From: Rhodococcus rhodnii
GTDB lineage: Bacteria; Actinomycetota; Actinomycetes; Mycobacteriales; Pseudonocardiaceae
Direction: 5' to 3'
Assembly (NCBI GenBank): GCA_000720375.1
Contig: JOAA01000020.1
Coordinates: forward strand, 248,001-312,000
DNA: 64,000 nucleotides
Shown here: in pieces, positions 8,919-16,989 of the stretch
Layout of the letters: every line of letters begins with the position of its first letter
Position numbering within the stretch: the stretch's first letter is position 1
Translations under genes and position numbers: made by a program
Notes under the pieces: model-generated
Databases searched by the model: none
The model's input: the letters and a program-made list of their open reading frames with translations, nothing else
Told to the model about the DNA's origin: nothing

Positions 8919-10621
8919 GTCTGACCGAGGATTTGCAGATCCCACAGGGAATAACCCCACTGGGTGCCGCGCTGCGTGCCCTCGACGCGGACGTACCGGC
9001 CGGTGCCCGACACGAGGATCTCGTCGACTCCACCGTCGCCGGTCTCCGTACTGTACATCGTGGTCCAGGTCGAGTTGTCCGGCGAGACCTGGATCTTGTA
9101 CGCGCGAGCGTACGCGGCTTCCCAGCTCAGGCGTACCCGGTCGATCGTGCGGGTTTCGCCGAGGTCGACTGTGATCCACTGCGGATCCGCGTGCACGCTG
9201 CCCCAGCGGGTCTGGTTGTTGCCGTCCACGGCGTTCTCGCCGACGTGCGAGCTGTTGGGCTCCACACTGGACACGGACACCGGACGGCCGCGGGCGAAGT
9301 CCGTGCCGCCGCCGCCCGCGTCCTGGCGGACGCGAATGTTGCGGTAGCTGATGTCCAGGCCCGCGCCGTCGTTCTGCACGCCGACGTAGCCGACGGCGAT
9401 GTCGCGGTTGCTGGTGTATTCGTTGATCTTCACGCCGTTCAGCCAGACCTCGACCAGCTGGCCGTGCACCGCGATCTCGTAGGCGTTCCATTGTCCCGGT
9501 GGATTCAGAACGCTGTCACGCAACGCGCGGTCGGGTGCGCGGAAGCTGTAGACGCTGCCGGTCGTCCTGGTGGGATCGCCGTCGGTCGCGTCGATCTGGA
9601 TCTCGTGCCCCGCGTTGACCGGACGCCACGGATCGCCTTGCGGGTCGGGGAAACCGATGAACACGCCGCCGTTGTCGTCCCCCGGCATCATCCAGTCCAG
9701 GCGCAACGAGTAGTTGCCGAACTGCCGGGCCGGGAACCACAGCAGGCCCATTCCGCCGTGGGAGACAAGCGTTCCGTCGACGAGGTTGAAGCCGCCGGGC
9801 CCGGCCTGGCGCCACTGGTCAAGGCTGGCCTGGCTGCCGTCGAAAATCGGGGTGTAGCCGTTCTCCGGGCGGCAGTCAGCAATGGCCGCTCGACTTGCGA
9901 TTTGTATGCCACCCAACAGCATCTTGGTGAATGCGGGGTCCGAATAGGACTCGGTGGTGTGGCCGAGGCCGGTGTACCAGGCACGGCCGCCTTGGTAGTC
10001 GTGGCACCACGTGATCGGGTGGTCGCCCATGTTGCCGCCGGTGTAGGACGATTCGTCCAGGCTGGCAAGAACTCGCACGTTCGCGCGCGGATTGGTGCGG
10101 TAGTTGTACCACTCGTCCAGTCGCGTCCATGTCTGCGACAGGTGCGATGTGGAGACGTTCGACCGGTCTTCGACCCGGATCCGCGCGGTCTGGTTCGCGG
10201 GGTGCGACTGGAAATACGCGCCGACCAGGCCGCCGTACCAAGCCCAGTCGTACTCGGTGTCCGCGGCGGCGTGGATACCGACGTATCCGCCGCCCTTGGC
10301 GATGTAATCCTCGAATGCCGCTTGTTGATTGTCGTTCAGCACATCGCCCGTGGTCGACAGCCACACGACGGCCTGGAACCGAATCAGGTTCGTCGGCGTG
10401 AAGTAGTTCGCGTCGGCCGTCGCGGTAACCGTGAAGCCGTTCTGCCTGCCGAGTTTACGAACGGCGTCGATACCCGCCGGGATCGACGGATGCTGGTACC
10501 CGGCGGTTTTGTGGAACACCAGCACGTTCTTCAGCTGCGCCGCGGCCTGCGCCACCGGCACGAACACGAGTGCGGCCAGCAGACTGAGAACTGAAACGAT
10601 TCCGAAGACGGCCCGAGTCAT
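8912..10621 (-). CDS. Secreted ThuA-like / DUF1080 / discoidin-domain protein
   Basis: 569 residues with a cleavable signal peptide (VFGIVSVLSLLAALVFVPVA, cleavage near AQA-AAQ). Residues 32-255 are a ThuA-like glutamine-amidotransferase fold (KNVLVFHKTAGYQHPSIPAG, GGYVGIHAAADTEYDW, WYTGLGHTTESYSD). Residues 270-440 are a DUF1080/3-keto-glycoside hydrolase-like beta-sandwich (YTPIFDGSQASLDQW, GGVFIGFPDPQGDPW). The last 130 residues are an F5/8 type C (discoidin) carbohydrate-binding domain (GENAVDGNNQTRWGS, WITVDLGETRTIDRVRLSW). It probably acts outside the cell on plant or microbial sugars. It is transcribed alone, with about 170 bases of non-coding DNA upstream before older gene debris begins. 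Confidence 0.88.
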   Translation of the reverse strand: MTRAVFGIVSVLSLLAALVFVPVAQAAAQLKNVLVFHKTAGYQHPSIPAGIDAVRKLGRQNGFTVTATADANYFTPTNLIRFQAVVWLSTTGDVLNDNQQAAFEDYIAKGGGYVGIHAAADTEYDWAWYGGLVGAYFQSHPANQTARIRVEDRSNVSTSHLSQTWTRLDEWYNYRTNPRANVRVLASLDESSYTGGNMGDHPITWCHDYQGGRAWYTGLGHTTESYSDPAFTKMLLGGIQIASRAAIADCRPENGYTPIFDGSQASLDQWRQAGPGGFNLVDGTLVSHGGMGLLWFPARQFGNYSLRLDWMMPGDDNGGVFIGFPDPQGDPWRPVNAGHEIQIDATDGDPTRTTGSVYSFRAPDRALRDSVLNPPGQWNAYEIAVHGQLVEVWLNGVKINEYTSNRDIAVGYVGVQNDGAGLDISYRNIRVRQDAGGGGTDFARGRPVSVSSVEPNSSHVGENAVDGNNQTRWGSVHADPQWITVDLGETRTIDRVRLSWEAAYARAYKIQVSPDNSTWTTMYSTETGDGGVDEILVSGTGRYVRVEGTQRGTQWGYSLWDLQILGQTS

Positions 10622-10794
10622 GAAAAGTAGTGAACATCCGAGGTATTAACGCCGTCAATCGGCCAAATGTCCGAGTGGTCACAATGTCGACCGGACAAGA
10701 TCCGATGAATGCCTTGACTAATTCCGGAGGAGATGCTTACCGGCTTATCTTTGGTAAATGACTAATGCCTGATTTGCCACGGGCACCGGCCGTG

Positions 10795-10896
10795 CGATTG
10801 CCTTACTTTTCCTACGAGCGGCTGGAAAACCGGCACCTGCGCGGCAAGCTCGTGCTCAAGATGGACTGGCCTGTCGCACGATGGCCTTGTGCCTGA
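10795..10896 (+). pseudogene. C-terminal fragment of a zinc-type alcohol dehydrogenase-like gene
   Basis: The reading frame gives RLPYFSYERLENRHLRGKLV, then LKMDWPVARWPCA and a stop. The YERLENRHLRGKLVL segment matches the usual end of medium-chain quinone-oxidoreductase/alcohol dehydrogenase proteins (A[FY]ERLExGxxRGKxVL). No upstream catalytic or Rossmann sequence survives in this frame, so this is a relic at best. It shares bases with the next relic, as if two gene ends had been joined by deletion. Confidence 0.4.
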
Positions 10897-11189
10897 GGCT
10901 TTCCGGCGACGCGGCAGGCGCACGGGAGACGTATGCCCAACTCGTACACCAGATGCGGCAGAAACTGGGCCGCTTGCACCACGAGACGCTCATTGCCCGG
11001 CACAACCTTGCGTATTGGCGCAGCCTCGCGGGCAATGTCGACTCGGCGATCAGCGAGTTCACGACTGCCGGCCGCAGGACCGAAGCCGTGGCGCAGCCGA
11101 CCGATCTGATCGACGAGATGGCAAGGGTTCAGGGAGCCAACAACCCACGCACACTCGAAGCAGTGAAACTGCTCGACGGATGGGCATGA
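10881..11189 (+). pseudogene. Tail of a TPR-repeat protein (truncated)
   Basis: A 102-codon frame with kinesin-light-chain-like TPR units: RETYAQLVHQMRQKLGRLHH, ETLIARHNLAYWRSLAGNVD, then SAISEFTTAG. The HxxTLxxRHNLAYWxxxAG pattern is typical of the C-terminal TPRs of large actinomycete NB-ARC/AfsR-like regulators. Only the last two or three repeats remain and the N-terminal ATPase is missing. It could be translated as a small protein, but no convincing ribosome site precedes the ATG at 10881. Together with the fragment at 10795-10896 it fills the gap between 10.8 and 11.2 kb. Confidence 0.5.
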
Positions 11190-11220
11190 TCTCGTTGTCG
11201 GTCAACTGGCCGGGACTAGG

Positions 11221-12156
11221 ATGAAGATCATGGACCTGAGGATCTTCACCGAGCCACAGCAGGGCGCCACGTACGCCGAGATCCTGCGTGCGGCGCAGGC
11301 AACCGAGGCCGCCGGGTATGACGGGTTCTTCCGTTCTGACCACTATCTCGCCATGGGCATCCCCGGCGAGCCCGGCCCGACCGACGCCTGGACAACGTTG
11401 TCGGCCTTGGCTGTCCAAACCGAACGCGTCAAGCTCGGCACGCTCGTCACCTCGGCCACGTTCCGCTTGCCCGGCCCGCTCGCGATCGCGGTCGCGCAGG
11501 CCGACCAGATGTCCGGCGGACGGATCGAGTTCGGCCTCGGCGCGGGCTGGTTCGAGGTCGAGCACAAGGGCTACGGCATCCCGTTCCCGCCGATCGGTGA
11601 GCGCTTCGAGCGGCTCGCCGAGCAGCTCGAGATCACCACCGGGCTGTGGGCGACGCCCGCCGGGGAGACCTATTCGTTCTCCGGCAAGCACTACACCCTC
11701 ACCGACTCGCCCGCGCTGCCCAAACCGGCGCGGCCGATCCCGGTGATCGTCGGCGGCATGGGCCGCAAGCAGACCCCGGCGCTCGCGGCCCGGTTCGCGA
11801 CCGAGTTCAACGTGCCGTTCGCGCCGCTGGACAAGGCCGCGGCGCAGTTCGAGCGGGTCGCCAAGGCCTGCACCGACGCCGGTCGTGATCCCGCGGACAT
11901 GGTCCTGTCCGTCGCGCACACGGTGTTGATCGGCAACACCGACGCCGAGGTCATCGCACGCGGCGCGACGTACAACCTGCCGGAGGAGTACGTCCGGATC
12001 AACCCGCTCGCCGGCTCCACCGCCCAGATCGTGGACGCGATCGGTCAGTGGCGGGAGAAGACCGGCGTTTCCCGCGTCTACGTGCAGATACAGGACGTCA
12101 AGGACATCGAGCAGATCGACCTGTTCGCCGCCGAAGTGGCCCCGCAGCTGGCCTAG
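11221..12156 (+). CDS. LLM-class F420-dependent oxidoreductase
   Basis: A 311-residue TIM-barrel protein of the bacterial luciferase-like monooxygenase family, F420-type subgroup. Recognisable parts are LRIFTEPQQGATYAEILRAA, GYDGFFRSDHYLAM, the barrel strand ERVKLGTLVTSATFRLPGPL, GRIEFGLGAGWFEVEHKGYG and PIPVIVGGMGRKQTPALAAR. The substrate cannot be told from sequence. Two ATG starts are possible, 11221 (MKIMDLRIF) and 11230 (MDLRIF); the first keeps an AGG directly upstream and the second puts it at better spacing. The gene stands alone and ends two bases before the convergent oxidase gene, so there is no room for a separate terminator between them. Confidence 0.88.
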   Translation: MKIMDLRIFTEPQQGATYAEILRAAQATEAAGYDGFFRSDHYLAMGIPGEPGPTDAWTTLSALAVQTERVKLGTLVTSATFRLPGPLAIAVAQADQMSGGRIEFGLGAGWFEVEHKGYGIPFPPIGERFERLAEQLEITTGLWATPAGETYSFSGKHYTLTDSPALPKPARPIPVIVGGMGRKQTPALAARFATEFNVPFAPLDKAAAQFERVAKACTDAGRDPADMVLSVAHTVLIGNTDAEVIARGATYNLPEEYVRINPLAGSTAQIVDAIGQWREKTGVSRVYVQIQDVKDIEQIDLFAAEVAPQLA

Positions 12157-12158
12157 AT

Positions 12159-13415
12159 TCACCGGAACCGGAAGGCGTCGAGTACCTGCGGACGCCGTCC
12201 GGTCAGGAAGTAGTCCGTCAACGCCCTCCCGGTCGCCGGACCGAGGGTGACGCCGAGCATGCCGTGTCCAGTCGCGACGAAAGCGTTGCGGTGACTGGGT
12301 GAACGGTCGATCAGTGGCAGCCCGTCGGCGAGGAACGGGCGGGCGCCGACCCACGCGTCACGGATACGCGCGGGCAAATCATCGGGATCGTCGAACCATT
12401 GGCCGAGATAGTGCCTGCTGGCGCGCGCGATGGCCACGATCCGGCGCCAGTCGAGATCCCGGTTGTCACCGCTCAGCTCCATCGTGCCGGCGATGCGGGT
12501 GCCGCCGTTCATCGGTGATGCGACGACTCGCCGGTCACCGAAGTACATCGCGTGCTCGGGTGCGGGATCCAAGTCCACGGAAAAGCTGTATCCCTTACCG
12601 GGCTGCATGGACAGCCGGACACCGAGCTCCGCCAGCAACCGTTGCGACCACATGCCCGCCGCGATCACAACCCCGTCACACGGCACATCTCCCTCGGTGG
12701 TCCGAACCGCCCGGACAGCACCGCTGGTTGTCGAGAATCCATGCACAGTAACGTTTTCGCGGATCTTTCCACCACCGTTGCGCACGGCAGTGGCCAGTGC
12801 CCCGATCAGTCGCACAGGATCGACAATGCCCTCCCCCTGCACCAGGTACGCGGCCTGAACCGTTGGTGACAGCGCAGGGTCGAGCTTGTGGGCGTCTGGT
12901 CCGACGGTCACCTCTGTCGGCACGTCATAGCGTCCTGCCGCCATTTCTCGTTGCACGTCAAGGTGATGCTGCGCCTCAGCCGCGGACATGAACGCGTGCA
13001 CCATACCGGGCCGCCGGAGCGTGGTCTCGACACCGTGCGCCGCGAGCTCCTCGAACAGCTCAAAAGTCTTGGTGTTCAGTTCGGTGACGGCCGCGTAGCC
13101 GTACCGGAACCGGGATTTGGTGCTGCTGCGCCACATCCGCCACAACCACAGCAGGAACCGCGAGTCCAGTGGTGGCCGCAGATACAGCGGTGAGTCCGGT
13201 TTTCCCAGCGACCGCAAGGCAAAACGCGTGACACCGGGCGTGGTCACGGGTGCGGAGTGGCTGAGGCACACCCATCCCGCGTTTCCCCATGACGCGCCCG
13301 AGCCCAGAGTCGCGCGTTCGATCACCTCGACGGGAATTCCTTCGGACGTCAGGTAGTGCGCGACGCACAGGCCCACCACGCCACCGCCGATCACGACCAC
13401 CGGCGCTGAACTCAT
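12159..13415 (-). CDS. FAD-dependent D-amino-acid dehydrogenase/oxidase-like enzyme
   Basis: 418 residues of the DAO/DadA family. The N-terminal dinucleotide motif VVVIGGGVVGLCVAHYLTSE and an early GASWGNAGWV (FAD contact) are present. The C-terminal GHGMLGVTLGPATGRALTDY is the usual DadA closing motif. DadA-type enzymes oxidatively deaminate D-amino acids at the membrane; glycine- or sarcosine-type substrates are also possible. The ATG at 13415 overlaps the stop of the ABC ATPase gene (ATGA), so it is the last gene of a four-gene transporter operon. The combination suggests import then oxidation of an unusual amino acid. Confidence 0.88.
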   Translation of the reverse strand: MSSAPVVVIGGGVVGLCVAHYLTSEGIPVEVIERATLGSGASWGNAGWVCLSHSAPVTTPGVTRFALRSLGKPDSPLYLRPPLDSRFLLWLWRMWRSSTKSRFRYGYAAVTELNTKTFELFEELAAHGVETTLRRPGMVHAFMSAAEAQHHLDVQREMAAGRYDVPTEVTVGPDAHKLDPALSPTVQAAYLVQGEGIVDPVRLIGALATAVRNGGGKIRENVTVHGFSTTSGAVRAVRTTEGDVPCDGVVIAAGMWSQRLLAELGVRLSMQPGKGYSFSVDLDPAPEHAMYFGDRRVVASPMNGGTRIAGTMELSGDNRDLDWRRIVAIARASRHYLGQWFDDPDDLPARIRDAWVGARPFLADGLPLIDRSPSHRNAFVATGHGMLGVTLGPATGRALTDYFLTGRRPQVLDAFRFR

Positions 13416-14164
13416 GATCCGCCTTCGCGTGCGAAATGGGTGAGGAATTCCCGGGTACGCAGTTCTCGCGGATCCCCAAGCACCTGTGCGGGCACGCCTT
13501 GCTCGAGGATCTTCCCGCCGTCGACGAACACGATGTGGTCGGCGATGTCACGAGCGAACGACAGTTCGTGCGTGACAAGGACCATCGTCATCCCGTCGGC
13601 GGCCAGTTCGCGCATGACCCGCAGCACTTCACCGGTCGACTCCGGGTCCAAAGAGGACGTTGGTTCGTCGAACAGCAGCACGGATGGACGCAGCGCCAAC
13701 GCACGTGCGATGGCCACGCGCTGCTGTTCACCGCCGGACATCTGTTCGGGATACGCGGTGGCCCGGTGGCCGAGCCGTACCCGCCGCAACAGTGCCACCG
13801 CCCGTTCGAGCGCTTCCTCTTCCGGGACACCGGCGTCGATCGGCGCCAGCATCACGTTCTCCACCGCCGTCAGATGCGGGAACAGGTTGAACCGTTGGAA
13901 GACCATGCCCACCGAACGCCGGAGCTTCGGCAGGTCACGGCACACGACCTGGTCGTCGAAAATGGGCGTGCCGTTGACCGCGATCAACCCGGAGTCCGGC
14001 TTCTCCAGGAGATTCAGGCACCGCAGCAACGTGGTCTTGCCGCCGCCGCTCTGCCCGATGATCGCGGTGATCGTGCTGTGCCGCACGGAAAGCGAGACGT
14101 CGTCGAGCACGGTCCGGCCGCTGAACGACTTGCGCAGATGAGAGATGGTCAGCACTTCGGTCAC
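13412..14164 (-). CDS. Polar amino-acid ABC transporter ATP-binding protein
   Basis: A 250-residue ATPase of the GlnQ/HisP type. Walker A is GQSGGGKTTLL, the Q-loop lies in VGMVFQRFNLFPHLTAVENV, the signature is MSGGEQQRVAIARAL, Walker B is VLLFDEPTSSLDPE, and the switch is VTHELSFARDIAD. The NLFPHLT segment is typical of polar amino-acid importers. The start is GTG at 14164 (VTEVLTISHLRKSF) with AGGAGGTG six bases upstream; it overlaps the permease stop by four bases. It energises the permease and binding protein encoded just upstream. Confidence 0.93.
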   Translation of the reverse strand: MTEVLTISHLRKSFSGRTVLDDVSLSVRHSTITAIIGQSGGGKTTLLRCLNLLEKPDSGLIAVNGTPIFDDQVVCRDLPKLRRSVGMVFQRFNLFPHLTAVENVMLAPIDAGVPEEEALERAVALLRRVRLGHRATAYPEQMSGGEQQRVAIARALALRPSVLLFDEPTSSLDPESTGEVLRVMRELAADGMTMVLVTHELSFARDIADHIVFVDGGKILEQGVPAQVLGDPRELRTREFLTHFAREGGS

Positions 14165-14880
14165 GGGGACACCTCCTGTGCCAGCAACGCTTTCGCCGCA
14201 CGTACCCTGCGTCGCCGCTTGGCCGACAACGGCTTGCCCGCCTGGATCCTTCGTTCGAGCCACAGCAGGCCCTGGGACAGCGGGTAACACAGGACGAAGT
14301 AGATCGCCGCGATCACCAGGTAGACCTCGAGTGCGCGGAACGTCGCCGAGGTGATCAGCCTGCCCTGCGACATCAGTTCCGCCGCGGAGATCGTCACCAG
14401 CAGCGACGTCGACTTCAGCAGGTCGACGAGCATCGTGTTCGTGCCCGGCAAGGCGAGCACCATCGCCTGGGGCAGAACGACTTTCCGGAACGTCGCCAGC
14501 CGTCCGAGACCCAGCGCCTCGGACGCCTCCCGCTGGCCGTTGTGCACGCCGTTGATCGCCGAGCGGAAGATCTCCGACAGGTACGCGGCATAGAAGACGA
14601 TCAGGCTCACCGTGCCTGCCTGGAACACGTCCAGCTTGACGCCGACCGACCCGAGTCCGAAGTAGGTCAGGAAGATGACCGCGAGCAGCGGCACGTTCTT
14701 GAAGATCTCGGTGTAGAGAACGGCTGGGATACGCAGTACCCGGGTGTGGCTGAGTCGCAGCAGCGCCACACCGAGCCCCAGCAACGCGGCGCCGACGAAT
14801 CCAGCCACGGTGTAGGACAAGGTCTTCAGCAACCCGTCCCAGAGGTCTGGCGCGTAGTCCGACCATGGAACCTCGAACAC
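14161..14880 (-). CDS. Polar amino-acid ABC transporter permease (HisM/GlnP type)
   Basis: A 239-residue inner-membrane permease with about five helices. The early segment LLKTLSYTVAGFVGAALLGL is the typical first helix of the family, and the EAA loop is recognisable as EASEALGLGRLATFRKVVLP. The GTG at 14880 (VFEVPWSDYAPDLW) has GAGGAGG six bases upstream and is preferred to longer starts that would read into Arg-rich sequence. It overlaps the ATPase gene (GTGA) and lies 10 bases after the binding-protein gene, so the three form one import system. Confidence 0.92.
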   Translation of the reverse strand: MFEVPWSDYAPDLWDGLLKTLSYTVAGFVGAALLGLGVALLRLSHTRVLRIPAVLYTEIFKNVPLLAVIFLTYFGLGSVGVKLDVFQAGTVSLIVFYAAYLSEIFRSAINGVHNGQREASEALGLGRLATFRKVVLPQAMVLALPGTNTMLVDLLKSTSLLVTISAAELMSQGRLITSATFRALEVYLVIAAIYFVLCYPLSQGLLWLERRIQAGKPLSAKRRRRVRAAKALLAQEVSP

Positions 14881-14890
14881 GAGTGCCTCC

Positions 14891-15787
14891 TCAGATGGCC
14901 GGGGGCGTCCAGTCCGCCGGCCGGTCGACACCCCGGCGCAGCGGCGCGATGTGGCCGGCGGGCTTGAGGAACTGGTCCGGCTCGCCGCCGTACTTCTTGA
15001 TCAGCTCGGTCAGCGCGCCGCCGGCGTACATGGCTCTGATCTCCTTGGAGATCGCGGCCTCCAACGCGGTCGCTTGCTTGGGCAGGTAGAAACTCGTCAT
15101 GTACGAGCGGAAGTACTCGTACGCGGGCTTCTCCTTGACCTCCTGGTCGGTCGGCGGCGTCAGGTACTGGGTCGTGATGCCCAGTTCCGGCCGGGCCTTC
15201 TGCGCGGCGATGATGATCAACGGGTCGAGGAAGCCGACGTCCGCACGGCCCGCGCCGAGGTCGTCGATCACCCCGTTGCCGTCCGGGTACGCCTGCAGCT
15301 TCGCGCCCGGAACGGCCTGGATCGACTTGACCCAGACGTATCCCTCGACCGTGGCCAGGCGCAGGTTCTCCAAGTCCTTGACGGTCTTGTACTGCTTGTC
15401 CGACTTCACGGCCATCGCGGGCGGCGAGTAGTACGGCGGATCGGTGAACAGGCCCTGTTTCTGCCGGTCCGCCGACCACGCGATACCGCCGATGGCGATG
15501 TCGACCCGCTGGGACTGGACGCCGGCGAGCATGCCGGCGAAGTCCGTGACTTCGGGTTCCACCTTGAGGTTGAGCTTCTGGGCGACCGCCTGGAGGATCT
15601 CGCTGTCCAGGCCGGTCAGCGCGCCGCCCTTGTAGTCGGTGTACGGGGCGTACGGCTGGATCGCGACCTTGAGCACGCCGGGCTGGAGGGTGCCCAGGTC
15701 GTTGCCGGACGTGCTGGCATCTCCGGACGAACAGGCGGCGACGCTGAGTGCGGCGGCGAGCAGTGCGCTCAGAACGGCTTTCGACAT
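14891..15787 (-). CDS. Amino-acid-binding lipoprotein of the ABC importer
   Basis: 298 residues, SBP_bac_3 family. A lipoprotein signal peptide ends in the lipobox LSVAAC, so the mature protein is anchored outside the membrane by Cys19. The core follows: GVLKVAIQPYAPYTDYKGGA, LTGLDSEILQAVAQKLNL and RVDIAIGGIAWSADRQKQGL, as in glutamine/arginine/octopine-type receptors. Ligand identity cannot be read from the motifs. It is the first gene of the operon with permease, ATPase and D-amino-acid-oxidase-like enzyme, and it diverges from a CdaR-type regulator. Confidence 0.92.
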   Translation of the reverse strand: MSKAVLSALLAAALSVAACSSGDASTSGNDLGTLQPGVLKVAIQPYAPYTDYKGGALTGLDSEILQAVAQKLNLKVEPEVTDFAGMLAGVQSQRVDIAIGGIAWSADRQKQGLFTDPPYYSPPAMAVKSDKQYKTVKDLENLRLATVEGYVWVKSIQAVPGAKLQAYPDGNGVIDDLGAGRADVGFLDPLIIIAAQKARPELGITTQYLTPPTDQEVKEKPAYEYFRSYMTSFYLPKQATALEAAISKEIRAMYAGGALTELIKKYGGEPDQFLKPAGHIAPLRRGVDRPADWTPPAI

Positions 15788-15909
15788 GGCACCCGTCCTA
15801 ACTGGCGTATGAGGTGGGACACACCGTAAGTGGGCGAATGCCCGTGGTCACTGTTCGTATCGACCAGACATTCCTGGAATTTCAGGGTGCGGGTCTGTAC
15901 GTTTCGTCC

Positions 15910-16989
15910 ATGCTGACGTCCTCGATCGCGAACGAGATCGCGGTCGACACCACCGCGATCATCGGCTTCAACGTGCTGATCACCGACCGCGACGGGATCG
16001 TGATCGGCAGCGGCGATCCCGAGCGCGTCGGCAGCTTCCACGAGGCGTCCGTCGACGTCGTCCGTACTCAGCGAGCGATGAGCCACGACCTCGCGGCGGC
16101 CCGCATGCTCAGCGGAGTGGAACCAGGCATCACCCTGCCGTTGGTTCTCAACGGCACAGCCGTGGGAACCGTTGGCATCACCGGCTCTCCTGACCAAGTC
16201 GAGCGCTTCGGCAGGCTGGTTCGTAACCAGACCGAACTCCTGCTGCGTGAATCGGTCCTGCTGTCGTCCCGGCTGTTCCGGGAGAAGGCGATCGAGGACC
16301 TGCTGCGCGACATCGCGCATTACGACCGGGAAACCGCCGAGCCCGCGCTCGTGCTGATGCGTGCCGCCGAACTCGGTTACGACTTGCGGCTGAGCCGGGT
16401 CGCGGTGGTCGTGGACGTCGAGGCATCGGTCGAACCCACCCGGATGGTCCGGGCGTTGCGCCGGGTCTTCGATGACCCGCAGGACATCATCGGCAACACC
16501 GGCGCCGGACGATTCATCGTGCTGAGCCGGAAAAGAGAAGCGCTGGAGCTCGACCTCGGTGTCGAATGCGCGGTGGGAATCGGCGGAGCGGCCTCGACCG
16601 TGGCCACACTGCACGATTCCTATCAGGACGCGTCGACCGCGCTGTATCTCGCGGCACGGCTGCCAGGCAGCGATCGAGTCGTGCACATCGACGACCTGCG
16701 CGTCCAGGAACTCGTGGCCTCCAGTGCACCGCACACGCGGGCGCGGTTCGTCCGCGGCATGCTCGGGTCCTTAGTGGACCAGAACGACTGGCCGGTGCTG
16801 CGGCAGACGATCATCGCCTGGTGCGAATGCGGTTTCAGCCTCGTCCGCGCCGCCGCCGAGCTGCGCATCCACCGCAACACGCTGGTCTACCGGCTCACCA
16901 AGATCGAAGAGCTCACCGGGCACGGCTCCCGCGACGCCCGGTTCGTGGTCAAGCTCTACCTGGCCTGTATGGCCGACCTGCTGAGCTAG
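15910..16989 (+). CDS. CdaR/PucR-type sugar-diacid regulator-like protein
   Basis: 359 residues. The N-terminus is a diacid recognition domain (VLITDRDGIVIGSGDPERVG, SFHEAS, GVEPGITLPLVLNGTAVGTV, GITGSPDQVERFGRLV), very like the E. coli CdaR sensor. A GGDEF-like middle follows, then a C-terminal PucR-type helix-turn-helix (LVRAAAELRIHRNTLVYRLT, KIEELTG). The start at 15910 (MLTSSIANEIAVDTTAII) matches family length; an in-frame extension upstream is possible. It is divergent from an amino-acid ABC/oxidase operon, which it probably controls. This is unusual because CdaR normally governs glucarate, galactarate and glycerate use. Confidence 0.85.
   Translation: MLTSSIANEIAVDTTAIIGFNVLITDRDGIVIGSGDPERVGSFHEASVDVVRTQRAMSHDLAAARMLSGVEPGITLPLVLNGTAVGTVGITGSPDQVERFGRLVRNQTELLLRESVLLSSRLFREKAIEDLLRDIAHYDRETAEPALVLMRAAELGYDLRLSRVAVVVDVEASVEPTRMVRALRRVFDDPQDIIGNTGAGRFIVLSRKREALELDLGVECAVGIGGAASTVATLHDSYQDASTALYLAARLPGSDRVVHIDDLRVQELVASSAPHTRARFVRGMLGSLVDQNDWPVLRQTIIAWCECGFSLVRAAAELRIHRNTLVYRLTKIEELTGHGSRDARFVVKLYLACMADLLS

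Noticed and set aside
10629..10794. Possible small gene or RNA upstream of the ThuA-type gene
   Set aside because: AT-richer than the surroundings and probably its promoter region; no structured RNA or frame could be supported.
13412..14866. A 484-residue version of the amino-acid ABC ATPase
   Set aside because: The upstream 230 codons overlap the permease in another frame and are Arg/Gly-rich; the GTG at 14164 with a good ribosome site gives a normal ATPase.
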